A stretch of DNA of 64,000 bases. Origin: Climacteris rufus (Eukaryota; Chordata; Aves; Passeriformes; Climacteridae). Positions 1-12,300 of the stretch are shown in pieces (positions within the stretch are counted from its first letter, which is position 1; each line of letters starts with the position of its first letter). The position numbers and the translations under genes were made by a program. The DNA is taken from NCBI GenBank assembly GCA_013398175.1, contig VZRZ01003178.1, forward strand, positions 6,730-70,729, in the 5' to 3' direction. Below the pieces are notes generated by a model, which had not been told where the DNA came from, did no database searches, and was given only the letters and a program-made list of their open reading frames with translations.

Positions 1-122
1 TTTGAGGGGCAGTTTTGTTTCAGTATTATTATTGTTATGGAAGTATTACTATTTTTGTTAAACTCTATGTCTTGTAAACAGCTTCCCAGTAAGTTCTAAT
101 AATGTTTATGTTTTATTTCCAG

Positions 123-208
123 TAGGAATTGGAACTGAATTTATTCATCCACTTCTCCAAGCCTTTTGAAAAGTGACTAAATGCAACTGAGTCAGATTGT
201 CTGTGGGT
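123..208 (+). other. KMT5B: KMT5B 5' UTR part of the start-codon exon
   Basis: A pyrimidine-rich stretch ending in ttccag at 117-122 makes a good splice acceptor, so the exon should begin at 123. The first exon, non-coding, would lie upstream of the window. An in-frame TGA at 188-190 precedes the ATG at 209 and rules out an N-terminal extension in this exon. The only upstream ATG is at 181 and is out of frame. Confidence 0.75.
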
Positions 209-276
209 ATGAAGTGGCTGGGAGAATCCAAGAACATGGTAGTGAATGGCAGGAGGAGTGGAAGCAAGTCATCTAA
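181..276 (+). promoter_or_regulatory. uORF overlapping the KMT5B start codon
   Basis: An ATG at 181 opens a 31-codon frame that ends at TAA 274-276, so it overlaps the main start at 209 in another frame. Its context is weak (T at -3, C at +4). The main ATG has G at -3. Leaky scanning should therefore still reach the main start. A regulatory effect is inference. Confidence 0.45.
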
Positions 277-362
277 TGAGCACGCGCAGAGCAAATTGCA
301 GCATGCGGGAAAGGAGAACCCAAAGACGGGCAAAAACGGAGTGGAGAGAAGATCAAGCAGAT
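209..362 (+). CDS. KMT5B: KMT5B coding exon 1 (residues 1-51)
   Basis: Starts at ATG 209 and reads MKWLGESKNMVV, then a basic, Ser/Asn/Gln-rich segment ending RRSSR. The exon ends one base into a Cys codon at 362. The donor at 363 is gtacgt. Compared with the human protein as I recall it, this stretch is about two residues shorter around the SNEHAQSKL motif. Confidence 0.93.
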
Positions 363-3300
363 GTACGTACACGTCCGTGCCACAGTGCTGGCAGCCACTT
401 CCCACGTTGCAAGTCAGGCTTCTGCCTTCCCTCAGCTCGGGAGGGACGTCTGCAGTCAGCCCGGAGCTAACATCAGTAGTAGTAATGTCTGTATTGTTTG
501 GATGTGTTAACTCCCTTCAGGAATACAGATGTCTTCAGATCAGTTTAAAAGTTAAGAATAACTGGGTGTAAATGAATTTTGAACTGTTGTAATTATAAGA
601 TACACGATTGGCGCTAAGTGACAACCAGTATGATTTGAAGTGGGTAATATAGTTTGAAGCAGTAGGCCAACTTTCAGTGAATGCACTTGTAGAAGTAAAC
701 CCCATCTTTTAGTGAAGCCACATACATTGGTAGTAATTATGGAATGGTTTTAAGGAACATGGATTTTTATTTTTGCTATTGGTCTGGGACAAAGGATTAA
801 ATGCAGATTAAAGTCCTTTATTCAGATTTTTTGGAAAATCAGATTTCAAATTTCATGGTTTCATCACGTTTATAGGTCAGAAACGTTAGAGGTAGGCATG
901 ACTGAACTGTGTAGTCTGGAAAGATGCTTGTAGTTGGGGAGGGAAGAGAGAAGGAAACCAAAATTAATTAAACACACTTATAAAATAACATTCTAAAATA
1001 CTTTCTCCAGTGACTAGTACATAAATTTAAAAAGCAAGAGGGAAAAATTAACTGTGCCTCTGCTTCTTCAGGTGCTTTATCATCTTCCTCAACAGTTGTG
1101 TATTTCTTACGTCCACCCTGTGGCTGTCTGTCCCCAGATGTGGCTGGGCTCTGTAACATCCCTTAAATGATACCTAATTTGGGCTCTCTTATTTGCAGGT
1201 AGCGGCGCTTCAGGATTTGAGGGTCAAAGTCGTTATGTGCCTTCCTCTGGAATGTCTGCCAAGGAACTCTGTGAAAATGATGACCTAGCAACTAGTTTGG
1301 TTCTTGATCCCTATTTAGGTTTTCAGACACACAAAATGAATACTAGGTAACTTGTCTTTATTTTTCTAGAAGAGAATTCATCTTTGTAGTTGATGTAAAT
1401 CAGCAAAAATGTGGAATTTTGTGCATGCTTTAAGAAAGTGAAAGCAAGCCATTCTGTGAGTAGCTTCTGCCTTTAAAATGGTGTTGCGTGTGAGACTGGA
1501 ACTCAGCACTACAAATGCAGCTCTCACAGTGCTCCCTCATAGGTCTGTCTGCTGGCCTCATGTATCTGTACTGTACAACAGGTTGCTAACGGGCACCATT
1601 TCCTAGGTCAAACAGTCAGTTTAGCATAAGTTTGAAACCAGTAGTCATTTGCAATCTTTCGAAGACAGAAGCCAGTATTTGGTAACTTTTCCGTTCTATC
1701 CATGTGCTGCTTGGATGCTCTTTTTCCCCCCTTCCTTACTTTACCACATCACAAGAAAAATGCAGTTCCTGAGCAGGTCAGTGTTGGTGCCACTTGATCT
1801 GAAGTTCTTGCAGACCCTTGCTGAAGGAATGGCTACTCAGACACATCTGCATGGATAAGATAAAGGAATGCCAGCTGGAAGCTTGCTTACCGGACTGGCA
1901 CACACTTTTGCACGGTGACGCATCCGCTGTAAATTCAGTGTGGTCTCAGGGTTTAGTTGTTTGTGCTTCTGCCTCTGTTACAGACATACTGCTGACAACT
2001 GCATTCTGTAGGTCTCTATTAAGCCTGTTTGCATACAAGATCTGTATTGACAGCTTAATGGAGAAACTATATATAAATTATAAGTTTCTAAGGACGGGAA
2101 TTGTGTGCTCATTGTGCAATTGTAAGAGCTAGGGTTTCCAGGAAGCACATCATGGGAAACAGACTCTCAACCCTTCACACTGTTGCTGTGACTGTTTTTA
2201 AAGAAGGACAGTTTACCTGTGCAGCACAGTCACACAACCACAGTGTCGGTTAAGCACATTGTATGTATGTATCTATGCAACAAACTGATGGCTTCAAAAA
2301 GGACTGCCCAATGAATTGGTGTTGTCATGTTACATAAAGGGTTGCTGGTATAACCTGACAGCATGAATTGCACATGAAATTGCAGAAGTGTGGTCCTAAT
2401 AACTGAAAAGACTTACTCCAAAGAGATTTTTCTTTTTCACTGGAGAGTGCAATGTCCACCTTCAAGAAGAATGTTGGAATTCTTCTGCTTCCCTCCATGC
2501 TGTTGGTTACAGTAGCATGTTGTGCCCAAACATTGTCCAGGTAGATATTCTTACAGTTCAGTTTCAAGTGTCTTTGTAATTCCATCAGTTAATCAAGCTA
2601 AATACATATGCTCAAAGGAAATTTTTGTTTTGTTGCATGAATGATAGTCTACAGGTTATGCACAGGTAGTTAATTCCTAGGCTTTTTGCTATGGAAATGA
2701 TGTATTCATTGTTTAATAGTTGGAGAAGCTACTTTCATAAACATTGTTTTATGTTGATAGGTTGTCAACAACTACAGTACTTCCTGAATTACTATTTTGA
2801 ACCAAAAGGCTACACAAAGGCCATCATCATTTATTTCTTCCTTTCTCAGACTTGGAGAACAGTTAGAAGCAGTCTTCAAGGACAGTAGTTATTAATCTGG
2901 GAGCACAATGGGAAATACTTAGGTGAGGCTTACAACTGCTACCAGATACACATTCTGCTTCTTTCATATTGCCCTATTGAGAGAGTTTCTGATGTTGTAA
3001 TGAATTAAAGTACAGGCATCCACACCGTTCTTGTTTATCTTTCTGGTACAGTGAGGACACCTGCTTGTTACTGTGGCTGTGATGCTTGGACTATCTTCCT
3101 TCCACTAGCAAACCGTAGTCTTTCTGCAGCTCCTGAGACTCACTGTTGCTTTTATGGCTTTGAGGGAAGGTGGGGGGAAAGCAAGTGGGAAAAAACGGTA
3201 CTGTTTCCAAAATGCCAGATGCCAGGACCCAAGTATTACAATGTAGTAGAAATAAAGATTTGCAGCTTATGTTTGGGCATCTTCTGCTTCAGTGCTGTGG

Positions 3301-6300
3301 AGTCACATTAGTTACACAGGTCATGTATGGAGGTGTGCGTAAAAGAAAACAGCCAGTTATGGTGGCAAGCAAATATTTCCTGTTCCCTTGTTCTGATTTG
3401 CTTGAAGATGCCCCTGTTGTGCTGTGCTGTTTGGAAACACGGAAGAGGTTAGTATTTTTGCAAAGAGCAGCCCCGTGTAACTTGATGATCACTTACTGAA
3501 GTTCTACTTCCCCTTACCTTTGGAAGCCAAGTCTGTATTTTTGTATGTATGAGTGTCTTCTGTACTAGTGCTTTTTCTACTTAATTCTTCCAGTTGAAGA
3601 ATTTGTAAATATGATTTATCCAGAGTATATTGATTAGAGGAAAAAACCTCGTTGGAAAGTATTTAGATTGCTGTTAAAATGTCTTTGTGTTCCATCTTCT
3701 TCATATTGAGTTAATGATCTTATGGTAGGGTGGTGACAAGAACATGATTGTTATTTTACTTGTTGGGTTTTTATGTTTTGGTTTGGGTTTTTTTTCTGAG
3801 GGGTATAAAAATAAAGCCCTGCAGTTCCTGAATACCCACCATCTTGGGAATTGGGCTATTGGCTCTGTAAACTGCCAAGTCATGAATTTCTGAAAGAGTT
3901 GAACACCAGTTCTCGAAAGATTACAATTGATTCCCCCCATGTGTTTGTCCAGTGTTCCTCTGAAATGTCTTCTTGTCACCAGGGATTTGAAGGACATGTA
4001 GCTCTAGAAGTGTCCTCAGTGGCTTTACCCAAAAGTGACTATTTTCATCCTCTTGGATTTCCAAGAGAAAGCAGGTTGTCTTCAGAGCTTCCAACCCTCT
4101 TCACAGGCCCTGTTGTCATTCTTTCATCAAAGTGGTAGCTCTTATCTCAACAGAATAGCAGGTTAGCAGTTAATAAAAGAAACCCCATGTCTTGGAAAGT
4201 ATGTTCTTGTCAGTTATAGCAGTTCTGCGAGGTTTTGTTGCTTCTTGTACAAATCCTGTTATGTCAGCCTTTGTTGTGGTAAAAACAAAACTCATTTTGC
4301 AAGCTACTCTTCCCAGGTTGAAGGTTGACAAACACTAGGGATTATAAATGACACTTGTAAAATGCCAAGCGAATTCTTGCCTCTCTTACCATCTCTCATT
4401 TTTGGGTGCTTTGCCCTAGGCTGAGCGCTCAGTCTTGAAGTCAGGAGCCTTAGTGGCTCATCTGCTCTTTATTCTGTCTCACACACACAGGTGTTACTGT
4501 TTAAACCTTCAGCCAGACTCCTGAGCTTCTTGCTGCTGTTGCCAGTCAGTGTCGTTTCCTGGTTCCCTAAAGCACCAGCATCATGCTAGGGAATGCTGAG
4601 AGCAGTTCCAATGTGTTTCTAAATTTGCAAGTGATTTAGGAAGTCAAAGGTGTTGTGTTCTGCTGCTTTTAGTGAAGTTACAAACTGGTGTGTGACGTGG
4701 GTGGTCTCATAATGCAGGACTAAAGGACCAAGCTTTAAGAATTTCCATGTTTTCCATCAGAAACACTTAGTGCTTGGGGATGGTGTACAGGAGTTGCTTC
4801 TCTCAACACTGCCTCAAGAGCAGTCACTGACTTTGGTGACTGAACTCGACAGGGTGCATCACTCTGTGTCCCAGAGTCACCACTGAGCAATACAGACAAA
4901 AAAGACAAAGCAGTTCCATAACATTGCATTTATGAGTCTGTGCTGAATCTCCTCATCATTCTTTAGATCCTTTCAATATAATAGTTAAAGGGTTCAGTAT
5001 TCATCTTGAGTGAGGTTTGGAGGCTGAAAAGGTTATGTGGCAGTATAGTTCAGCTTCAGTAATGTGGTGCTGTGGAGATACTGGATTAGAGGTGCACAAC
5101 TCATAGGTAGTGACAGCCTGTTTCACAGTGAAGCTTTTACATTCTTCAGATCTCAATGTCTGTGTACTTTACAAAATTATTCTCTTTCACTTTTACATAA
5201 AATTTTCTTTCTCCATTTTTTCTAGATTATTTTTACTGATAGCTTAATTCAGTAAATCCTTTACATTACTTCTGGTTGTCTTCCTTCTCTGTGTGTAGTT
5301 ACACAGTGATTATGCTGGAACTTGTTTTGCTGCTGCCAAAGGTCTTGGATATAACCAGGTCATGCCCTGCCCTTCAAACCAGCACCTACCACCTGACTTT
5401 CACAGTTTTCTTATTTGTACTTTGAGCTTCATCTTCAAAACATGGAGTGGCTTGCATCCAGTAGTCATGTTAACTGCTAAATTAAATTTACTATGTGGAG
5501 TGTCAGAAAAGGATTGGAGGAGAGTGTTGGGTGTTGTTAGTTTTGTTTCTTTTTTGTGTTCCCCATATTTATTTTTTAAAAATACTTCTTTGATAACCAT
5601 ATTGAGGAAAATGAAATTATGTGGCTGATGGAATTTTCTTTATTTCTGTTTCTGGCTGTATTGGAGTTTTGACCATACTGGTGTGTATTTAGAGTCAGTT
5701 CAAGAAATTTAAGTAATGTGGATTACTTTCTTCATTAAAAATGCCATTTTGAAATTTGGCCTTTAAAGAACGTTAGGGGTTTTTTTGTGTGTGAAAACAC
5801 TGGCAATAAATGCAGAACAAGTTGATCATAACTTGCTTTGAGAAAAAAATACGACAGTGTTGAGCATGGAGGAAGCCAAAATATATATTAAATAAGTTGT
5901 TTACACTTTTTTTAAAAAGATGATTTGCAACTTTTGTTCTGCTGTCTTGAATGCTTAACAGGCTTGCAGGTTTAGCTTTTGTGCTCAATCTCTGGTAGTA
6001 GGTGAACATAAACTTGCTGCCTTTCCACAGCCACTTAAATAGCAATATCATCCAGACAAGGTGCCTGATGTTAAAAGGCTGATGGGTTGATATGTTTTGA
6101 TAAATTCACTTTGCTTGATGTTCCCTAGTCTGAAGTTAAGAAACAGGTATGGAAATAAAACTCTTTATCATGCTATGTGGAGTTCCTTACTGGATCTCTT
6201 GCAGGATCAATTTATCCTTTTTGTTCAAACTCACTGCTCTCAGTGACTGAGACTGAGCAAGGTACTGTGCTTCTGAACTTACCAGAAACTTTCCTTTAAC

Positions 6301-9300
6301 TTCCTTTATAGGCAAGCATCTCACTGACCTTTGGCTTTATACCTTGGAGTTCCAAGAGTCTTTAAGTACTCCTGAGGTAAGAGAAACCTGAGAGAGAAAG
6401 AGCTTTGTTTCCCCAAGTCATTTTCCTACGTCGTCCTCATTGAGACCGCGTCAGTTTGCCCTTAATTGGGATACGGTCATCTTCTATCTGATTTTGAAAT
6501 TGCAGTAGCCGCAGCTTTATCAGATCTTGTTGACTAGGAAAAAATAAGTATTTTCTAGGGACGTGTGAAAAGTTTCTGTTGTGTAGCTTGTCAGGGAGAA
6601 GGGCTGTTACTTCTTCAAAGATGCTGTCGTAGCTGAGGTTTTCATTCTTCGCTACTTTTAACAGCAGCCTGTTTTGCAGCAGACTTCATGTCCCATGAGA
6701 CCTGACCTGTGAAGCTGTTGTAGGGTGGCTCAAGGAGTCTGTGCCTGTGAGCAGATTCAAACACCACTGTGTCTTGTTCAGTTTCAGTGATGGAATTTCA
6801 TAAAGGTACTGTTCATAGGAGGAAGCCAGAAGTTTGGATAAAGAATTCTGATTTAAATTGTCTCTTCATTTAGAGACTGCATTGGCTGGTTTGCATTCTG
6901 TTGGTTTCCATGTGCTCTTTCTATCTCTTTCTCTTCTTTGAACTAGTCTCCTGTTTTACTGATACTTAAAAGTCAGCTTCTTTGACTCATTTTATAGGAA
7001 TGCATTTAGATGTGGGGCCTTTTCAGGCTGTCTTCATGATGGAGCTCAAAAACTGTTGTGCAGAGTCTTCAGCAGATGTGTAGGTTTTTTGGGTTGTTTT
7101 TATGTCACGTAAATGTGCGAGCCCTGTAACACCAAAATGGTAGTGTGGAAGGTTGCTTCTCAAAACCAATTGGCTCTTTGGTTGCAAAGGACTAATGAAT
7201 AAACTAATTAATGATACTCCTGGGAGAAGTGAAATACCCATCAGCAGACCTAAATTCTTAAGGAACGCTGGACTTCTACGCTTTCTTGACTTCTTCAGTG
7301 CCTCAAATGAGAAGGTACCTTTTAAAGTATATATGGAGATACACCTGTGAAAGACAAGCTGTCATGAGGAGTCTGGACTGTAGTATTCTGAATTTGCTTA
7401 CAAACTTCATATACTGTCAGTGCACTTTACATGTGCAATTTTAGTGAACAACTCACTAACTTGGACCCAGGGTGCGCAGTGTCATTCTGTTTCACTGATT
7501 GGGGAACCCTTGGAGTGAAATGGTGAAGATAATGTTGGTTTCCAGCATCTTCCCATGTACTTGTGGATACTTCTTGCTTGTTTGGATTTCTGTTTATTTT
7601 TTCTCATTATCTCTTGTCTTGTCACCATGTAAGAACAACATTTTGGTAGAGGTGCTGCATAGAGTCCTTGGTATTAATTTTTGAACCCTTGGGTGCAAAG
7701 TTATGTTCTTTGAGAAAGTCAGTTCATGTGTGAAATGCGTGACATGCAGTGCAGCATTCATCTGACCTTATAATGTTTTGGGGGTTTTACAATCTCTTCA
7801 CCCCTTTCTTGTTTCCAGCCTTCTTCTGGGCTTTTGCAAGGCTTGGACATAGACTATTTTATTCCTAAGAAGGGTGTTACATGAGTTTCTGCTCATCATT
7901 TAAACGAATTCCACCAGCAGTGTGGTTGGTGCCTGAGACAAGAACCCATAGAAACACCTGCTGAATGTGATCCATGCAGGTGCCTTTTCAGGGCTTGGGA
8001 ACAGGTTCCAAGCTATCTCAGGAAGCTGGTCATGTAGACATCAAGTCAGCCTCTGAGAATGATGTGTTGTGAAAGACTTGAAATATGAGCATTTGGGGCT
8101 GTAAGATGTGCTTCTAATTGCTAGAAAATGTAGGGTGTTGATTCTTTTTCTGTAGGTCTTGAGAGCCACTGTTAAACTTAGCATCTGCCCTCCTTTTTTT
8201 CTTTATTTTTCCCCCACTGATGGTTCAGTGGAGATATTGTTTTCTTTAGCAAGTCTAGACAAAGCTTTTTGACGATAAATAAGTATATGATTATGTCTGT
8301 CAGCACATAAATTGCTTCTCTCAGGTGCTAATGCAATCCTGAATGCAATGGATTTTCCACCCATCTTTACTCCTGCAGGTCACTTAGCTAAAATAATGGT
8401 GCCTTTCAACATGTAAAATAGAGTGTAAGGGAGAGAGCAGTCACTCGTTTAGCTCAGCAAGAACAGACATAGCTGAACACCAATTCTAACTGTAAGTCCT
8501 GTGGGTTTTTTCCTTGTGTAACATTTGCAGATAAAGGTATAAGCAAAATATTAACCTTTCATGTTTGTGCATATTGGTGTGCTTTCTACTTCTCATGGTG
8601 TGAGCACAGTTGGCTCCTTGCTGGGAAAACTCTTTCTGGTTGAAACTGAAAATGAGAGCAAGTCCTGTTCTGAAACTAGTCAGGTTCAGTTCAGACTGCA
8701 TGATTTTGAATTCCCTTAATGTATTAGGAAGCTCTGTGAGTCACAACTATCAAATCTGGGTGAAGTCTTTCTGGTTTGGGGAGAACAGAGATTCCTGTGA
8801 CTGTCAAGTTGAGGGAGGCTTTGGTGTGTTGCAGAACAAAACAATGATTTTGCCATCTGTAGTCTGAGGGGAGTTTTCTTGCATGATAAGGTCTCATCAG
8901 CTTGTTAGGCAGTTAGCTTTTTGTGGAGATGGGAGAAGTATATTCTTTAATAAAGAACTTGGTTTGAAACTTCTTGTAGTACACACTACAGTTTCAAGTG
9001 GGCATCTGTTTCTTGACTGACTCCTGCTGTCTCTTTCAATGTCATATCCCAGCCAGAAGAGACCTTACCTGATGTCTGCTCAGAACTCCTTCCCCTGCCA
9101 TGTTCTCTGAAAGACTACAGGTTTATGCTGATAAATTTTGCTGGATCCAGAAAGGTCTAAAAGGTTGCTTAGTTGTTATGTTACAAGGAAGTTTTTCAGA
9201 TTGAGAATTCAGAGAAGATTTATGGAAGCAGCAGGATGGAATGCTGATAGCCTGCTGAAAGTCATTCTGCTGTTAGGAGGTCTGTCTTCACTGTATCAGG

Positions 9301-12300
9301 AGCACAAACACAGCATTTTCCTTCTAACAAAGGACATCGAATCCTCATCATTGTTAGTTATTTCTGATTAGACTCTTAGAATTTTACAGAGGGAAACAAA
9401 ATTGGGAGTTAACACTTTTTTGTTTCCTTTCTACAAGTTGCATAGAAGAAGCAAATCTTACTCGGTCACTTGAAAAGGAAGTTACTTGTAATATTCGGTG
9501 TTTTAAGATGACAATAAGCCAATTCATACAGCAATTTAAAAGACAGGGTATCCATGAGGAAGTTGATGAGGTTTCCTTCCATCAACTTCAAGAATTTTTT
9601 TCCCTTTGTTTACTTTTGTCATCAAAACCAGAATTCATTTGGCAAGTAAGAGGCCATAAAATCAGCACTTGGAGCAGAAAGTAACGGAACTTACACTTGG
9701 AGATTTACTCAGAAACTCTTGGTTTGTTTAGCACTTCTGTCATTTGCTCTGTAAGCAAAACATGTGAGTTGTAAAGAGAGCTGCAAAAAACTGTTTCTCA
9801 TGACCCTAGACAATTTTTATCTTTGTAGAGTCCCCTGGGTGTGTCATACTCTTAAAAGTACACACACCCCACCTCTGCCCCAAAGCAGAGCATATATGGG
9901 TATGTGCTCCGTCAAGGGCAGTTTATAGAGGTTTGGCATACTCTCTCATTAAACGCTGCTGCTTTTTCTTGGTGGTTTTGCAGCTCAAAAATAGACCTTT
10001 CGCTTCTGGCAGTCACGCAGGTTTTTTCTGTTACCTTTTCCCATTGAAAATACAAAGGGTAATTTTTCTTAAATCTCAAGTTTTGGGAAGAAGGTGGAAT
10101 TCTCTGCTAATGCACAGGTGTTTGTTTTCATATTTACATGCCCAGGATTTCTTGTTTGGGGGAAAAAATTCTTATGATTTCACTAACTTGTGGAACCTTA
10201 ATCTTCTACAGATGTAGTATCTCTGCCATATGTTAGTATTTATAGGTATTTCTTATGTTGAACATAAGTTTTTGTTTTATGTGAATGCACAAGTTTAAGT
10301 TTGCAATCCACATGAACCTATGTAGTGAATTTGTCAGTATAATAAGGTGTTGGGTTTGGCCAGAGTTGGTCAGTGTCCTTATGTGGGGAGTTAAATGTTT
10401 GTATGGGTAGCAAAAGAACTCTGTGCTGCGAGTAACTGTGAGGGAGAATGGAGAATGAATGATGGTGGACTGGAATAGCTTTATTCTTTGTTTCAGATTT
10501 CGACCTATTAAAGGAAGGCAAGAAGAACTAAAAGAGGTGATTGAACATTTTAAGAAAGATGAGCACTTAGAAAAAGCCTTCAAGTCCTTGACGTCAGGTG
10601 ACTGGGCCCGGCACTATTTTCTTAACAAGAACAAAATGCAGGAAAGGTTGTTCAAGGAACATGTAGGTGTATTTGTAATTAATGTGCTTTTTCAGATGGT
10701 TGAAAGGCAAAGCAAATGTAAAAGTTTCTTTAAAATGTAGCAATAATAAAGCAACCAAGTGCTCTATTTTATGTTGATTGTTTTTTAAGAGAAACTTCCT
10801 TTGTTTTTTAAAACCTAACTAGACACACCCTCCTTTTTTGTGTTCTTAACTTGCATTGCCTTTTATTAATAGAAAGTAGAAAGGAAGGGGATTTTTCCCC
10901 CCTTCATCGTTTGTTTGTATTGTGGTTTGGTTGGGGGTTTTTGTTTGTTTGGGGGGTTTGGAGTTTTGCTTTGGTTTTCTTGACTTAAGCTGTTGTAAAT
11001 CAAATTGGGTGACAAAGGAAGGTAAAGGAAAAGGGAAAAGCTTTGTTACCTCAGAATACCTCAGTTATTTTGGGTGTAGAGGTTTTTTGTGGGGGTGTTA
11101 TTCCTCCTCCACTCCCCAAATCCATTTTGTATGTAGCATAAAGGTTGTTGATTCTCAAAGTTCAGAGCAAAGAAATCATAGTATTTTTGACTTTAAAAAA
11201 AAAAAAAAAGATGCTTCTTCAGGAATGAATCTGTTGTTTGCAAATACAACGAAAAAGAATTTGGTCTACTTTAAAGTGCACGAAATCTAATAGTGTAGGA
11301 AAGAATTAGCAGAAAAACGTTCTGATTTGTCAAAGTGCCTTTTGAGTATCACAATCACATGTCAGCTAAAAAAATTGATGCAACAGTTTTTGAATTCAGC
11401 ATCTGGGTTTGTTGTGGAAGTAATACCTTTTTCAGAACTTCAAATAATAAAACAGGTTCCTGTAGGTTATTAGGTCTCAGTGGGTCTTAGAGATCTGAGA
11501 GGATTTCTTGAATGCAACTATCCTTTGACTAAGAAAAACATTATCCATTTTCATTGGTTAGGCAAATTCTGTACCGTTCAGAGTATCTTTAATTTTCTTA
11601 AACTCCTTGACTAATCACATTACCTGTGTGAGAATTCCTGCAAGTCTCTGTGAAGAATTAAGATGAACATATAGCTAAAACGTATAGAAATGCATTTCAG
11701 CAGCCAGTATCCAGCTGCAGTATCCATTCTGTGTGTGTTTTTGTACAGTTCACTTCCATTATTTATAGAAGAAGTTGCTCAGTGCTTTCATTTTGCCTGT
11801 AACAGACAAGTACTGGCTTTTTTCATTGCAGGTATTTATTTATTTACGAATGTTTGCGACTGACAGCGGGTTTGAGATCCTGCCTTGTAACCGGTATTCT
11901 TCTGAGCAAAACGGAGCCAAAATTGTTGCAACAAAAGAATGGTAAGAAACATATGTTACTGGAGCACTCTGATTCTGTCAATTATGTGGAAAGAATCTAA
12001 AAAAGGTATTAAAATGTGTGATTTAGAATTTTAAACCGCAACCAGTGAAATGGATGCTTTTGTATTGTTACTTGCAAATTGAATTTTGTGTCTCTTTTGC
12101 TAAATACTTAATGCAGGATCCTCTGGAAGACATTCCTCTGTGTATTTGGGTGCATCCATATAGTGCTCGTTATAGAAGATTTTTTTAATCTTGTTTTCAG
12201 TCAGATAATTGTTTTCCTCTACTCATGAGTTGTAAGCCTCCCGTGGGAAACACAACATTATGGTAGATTTGTTACACAGCAAATGATTGTGGGGGAAATG

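Noticed and set aside
7153..7350. 65-codon frame with an RPKFLR stretch considered as the missing KMT5B linker exon
   Set aside because: The sequence does not match the linker residues beyond a chance Ser-Arg, and the acceptor is poor.
9430..9560. Exon-like segment in the large KMT5B intron
   Set aside because: All three frames contain stops, and neither edge has a convincing acceptor/donor pair in the needed phase.
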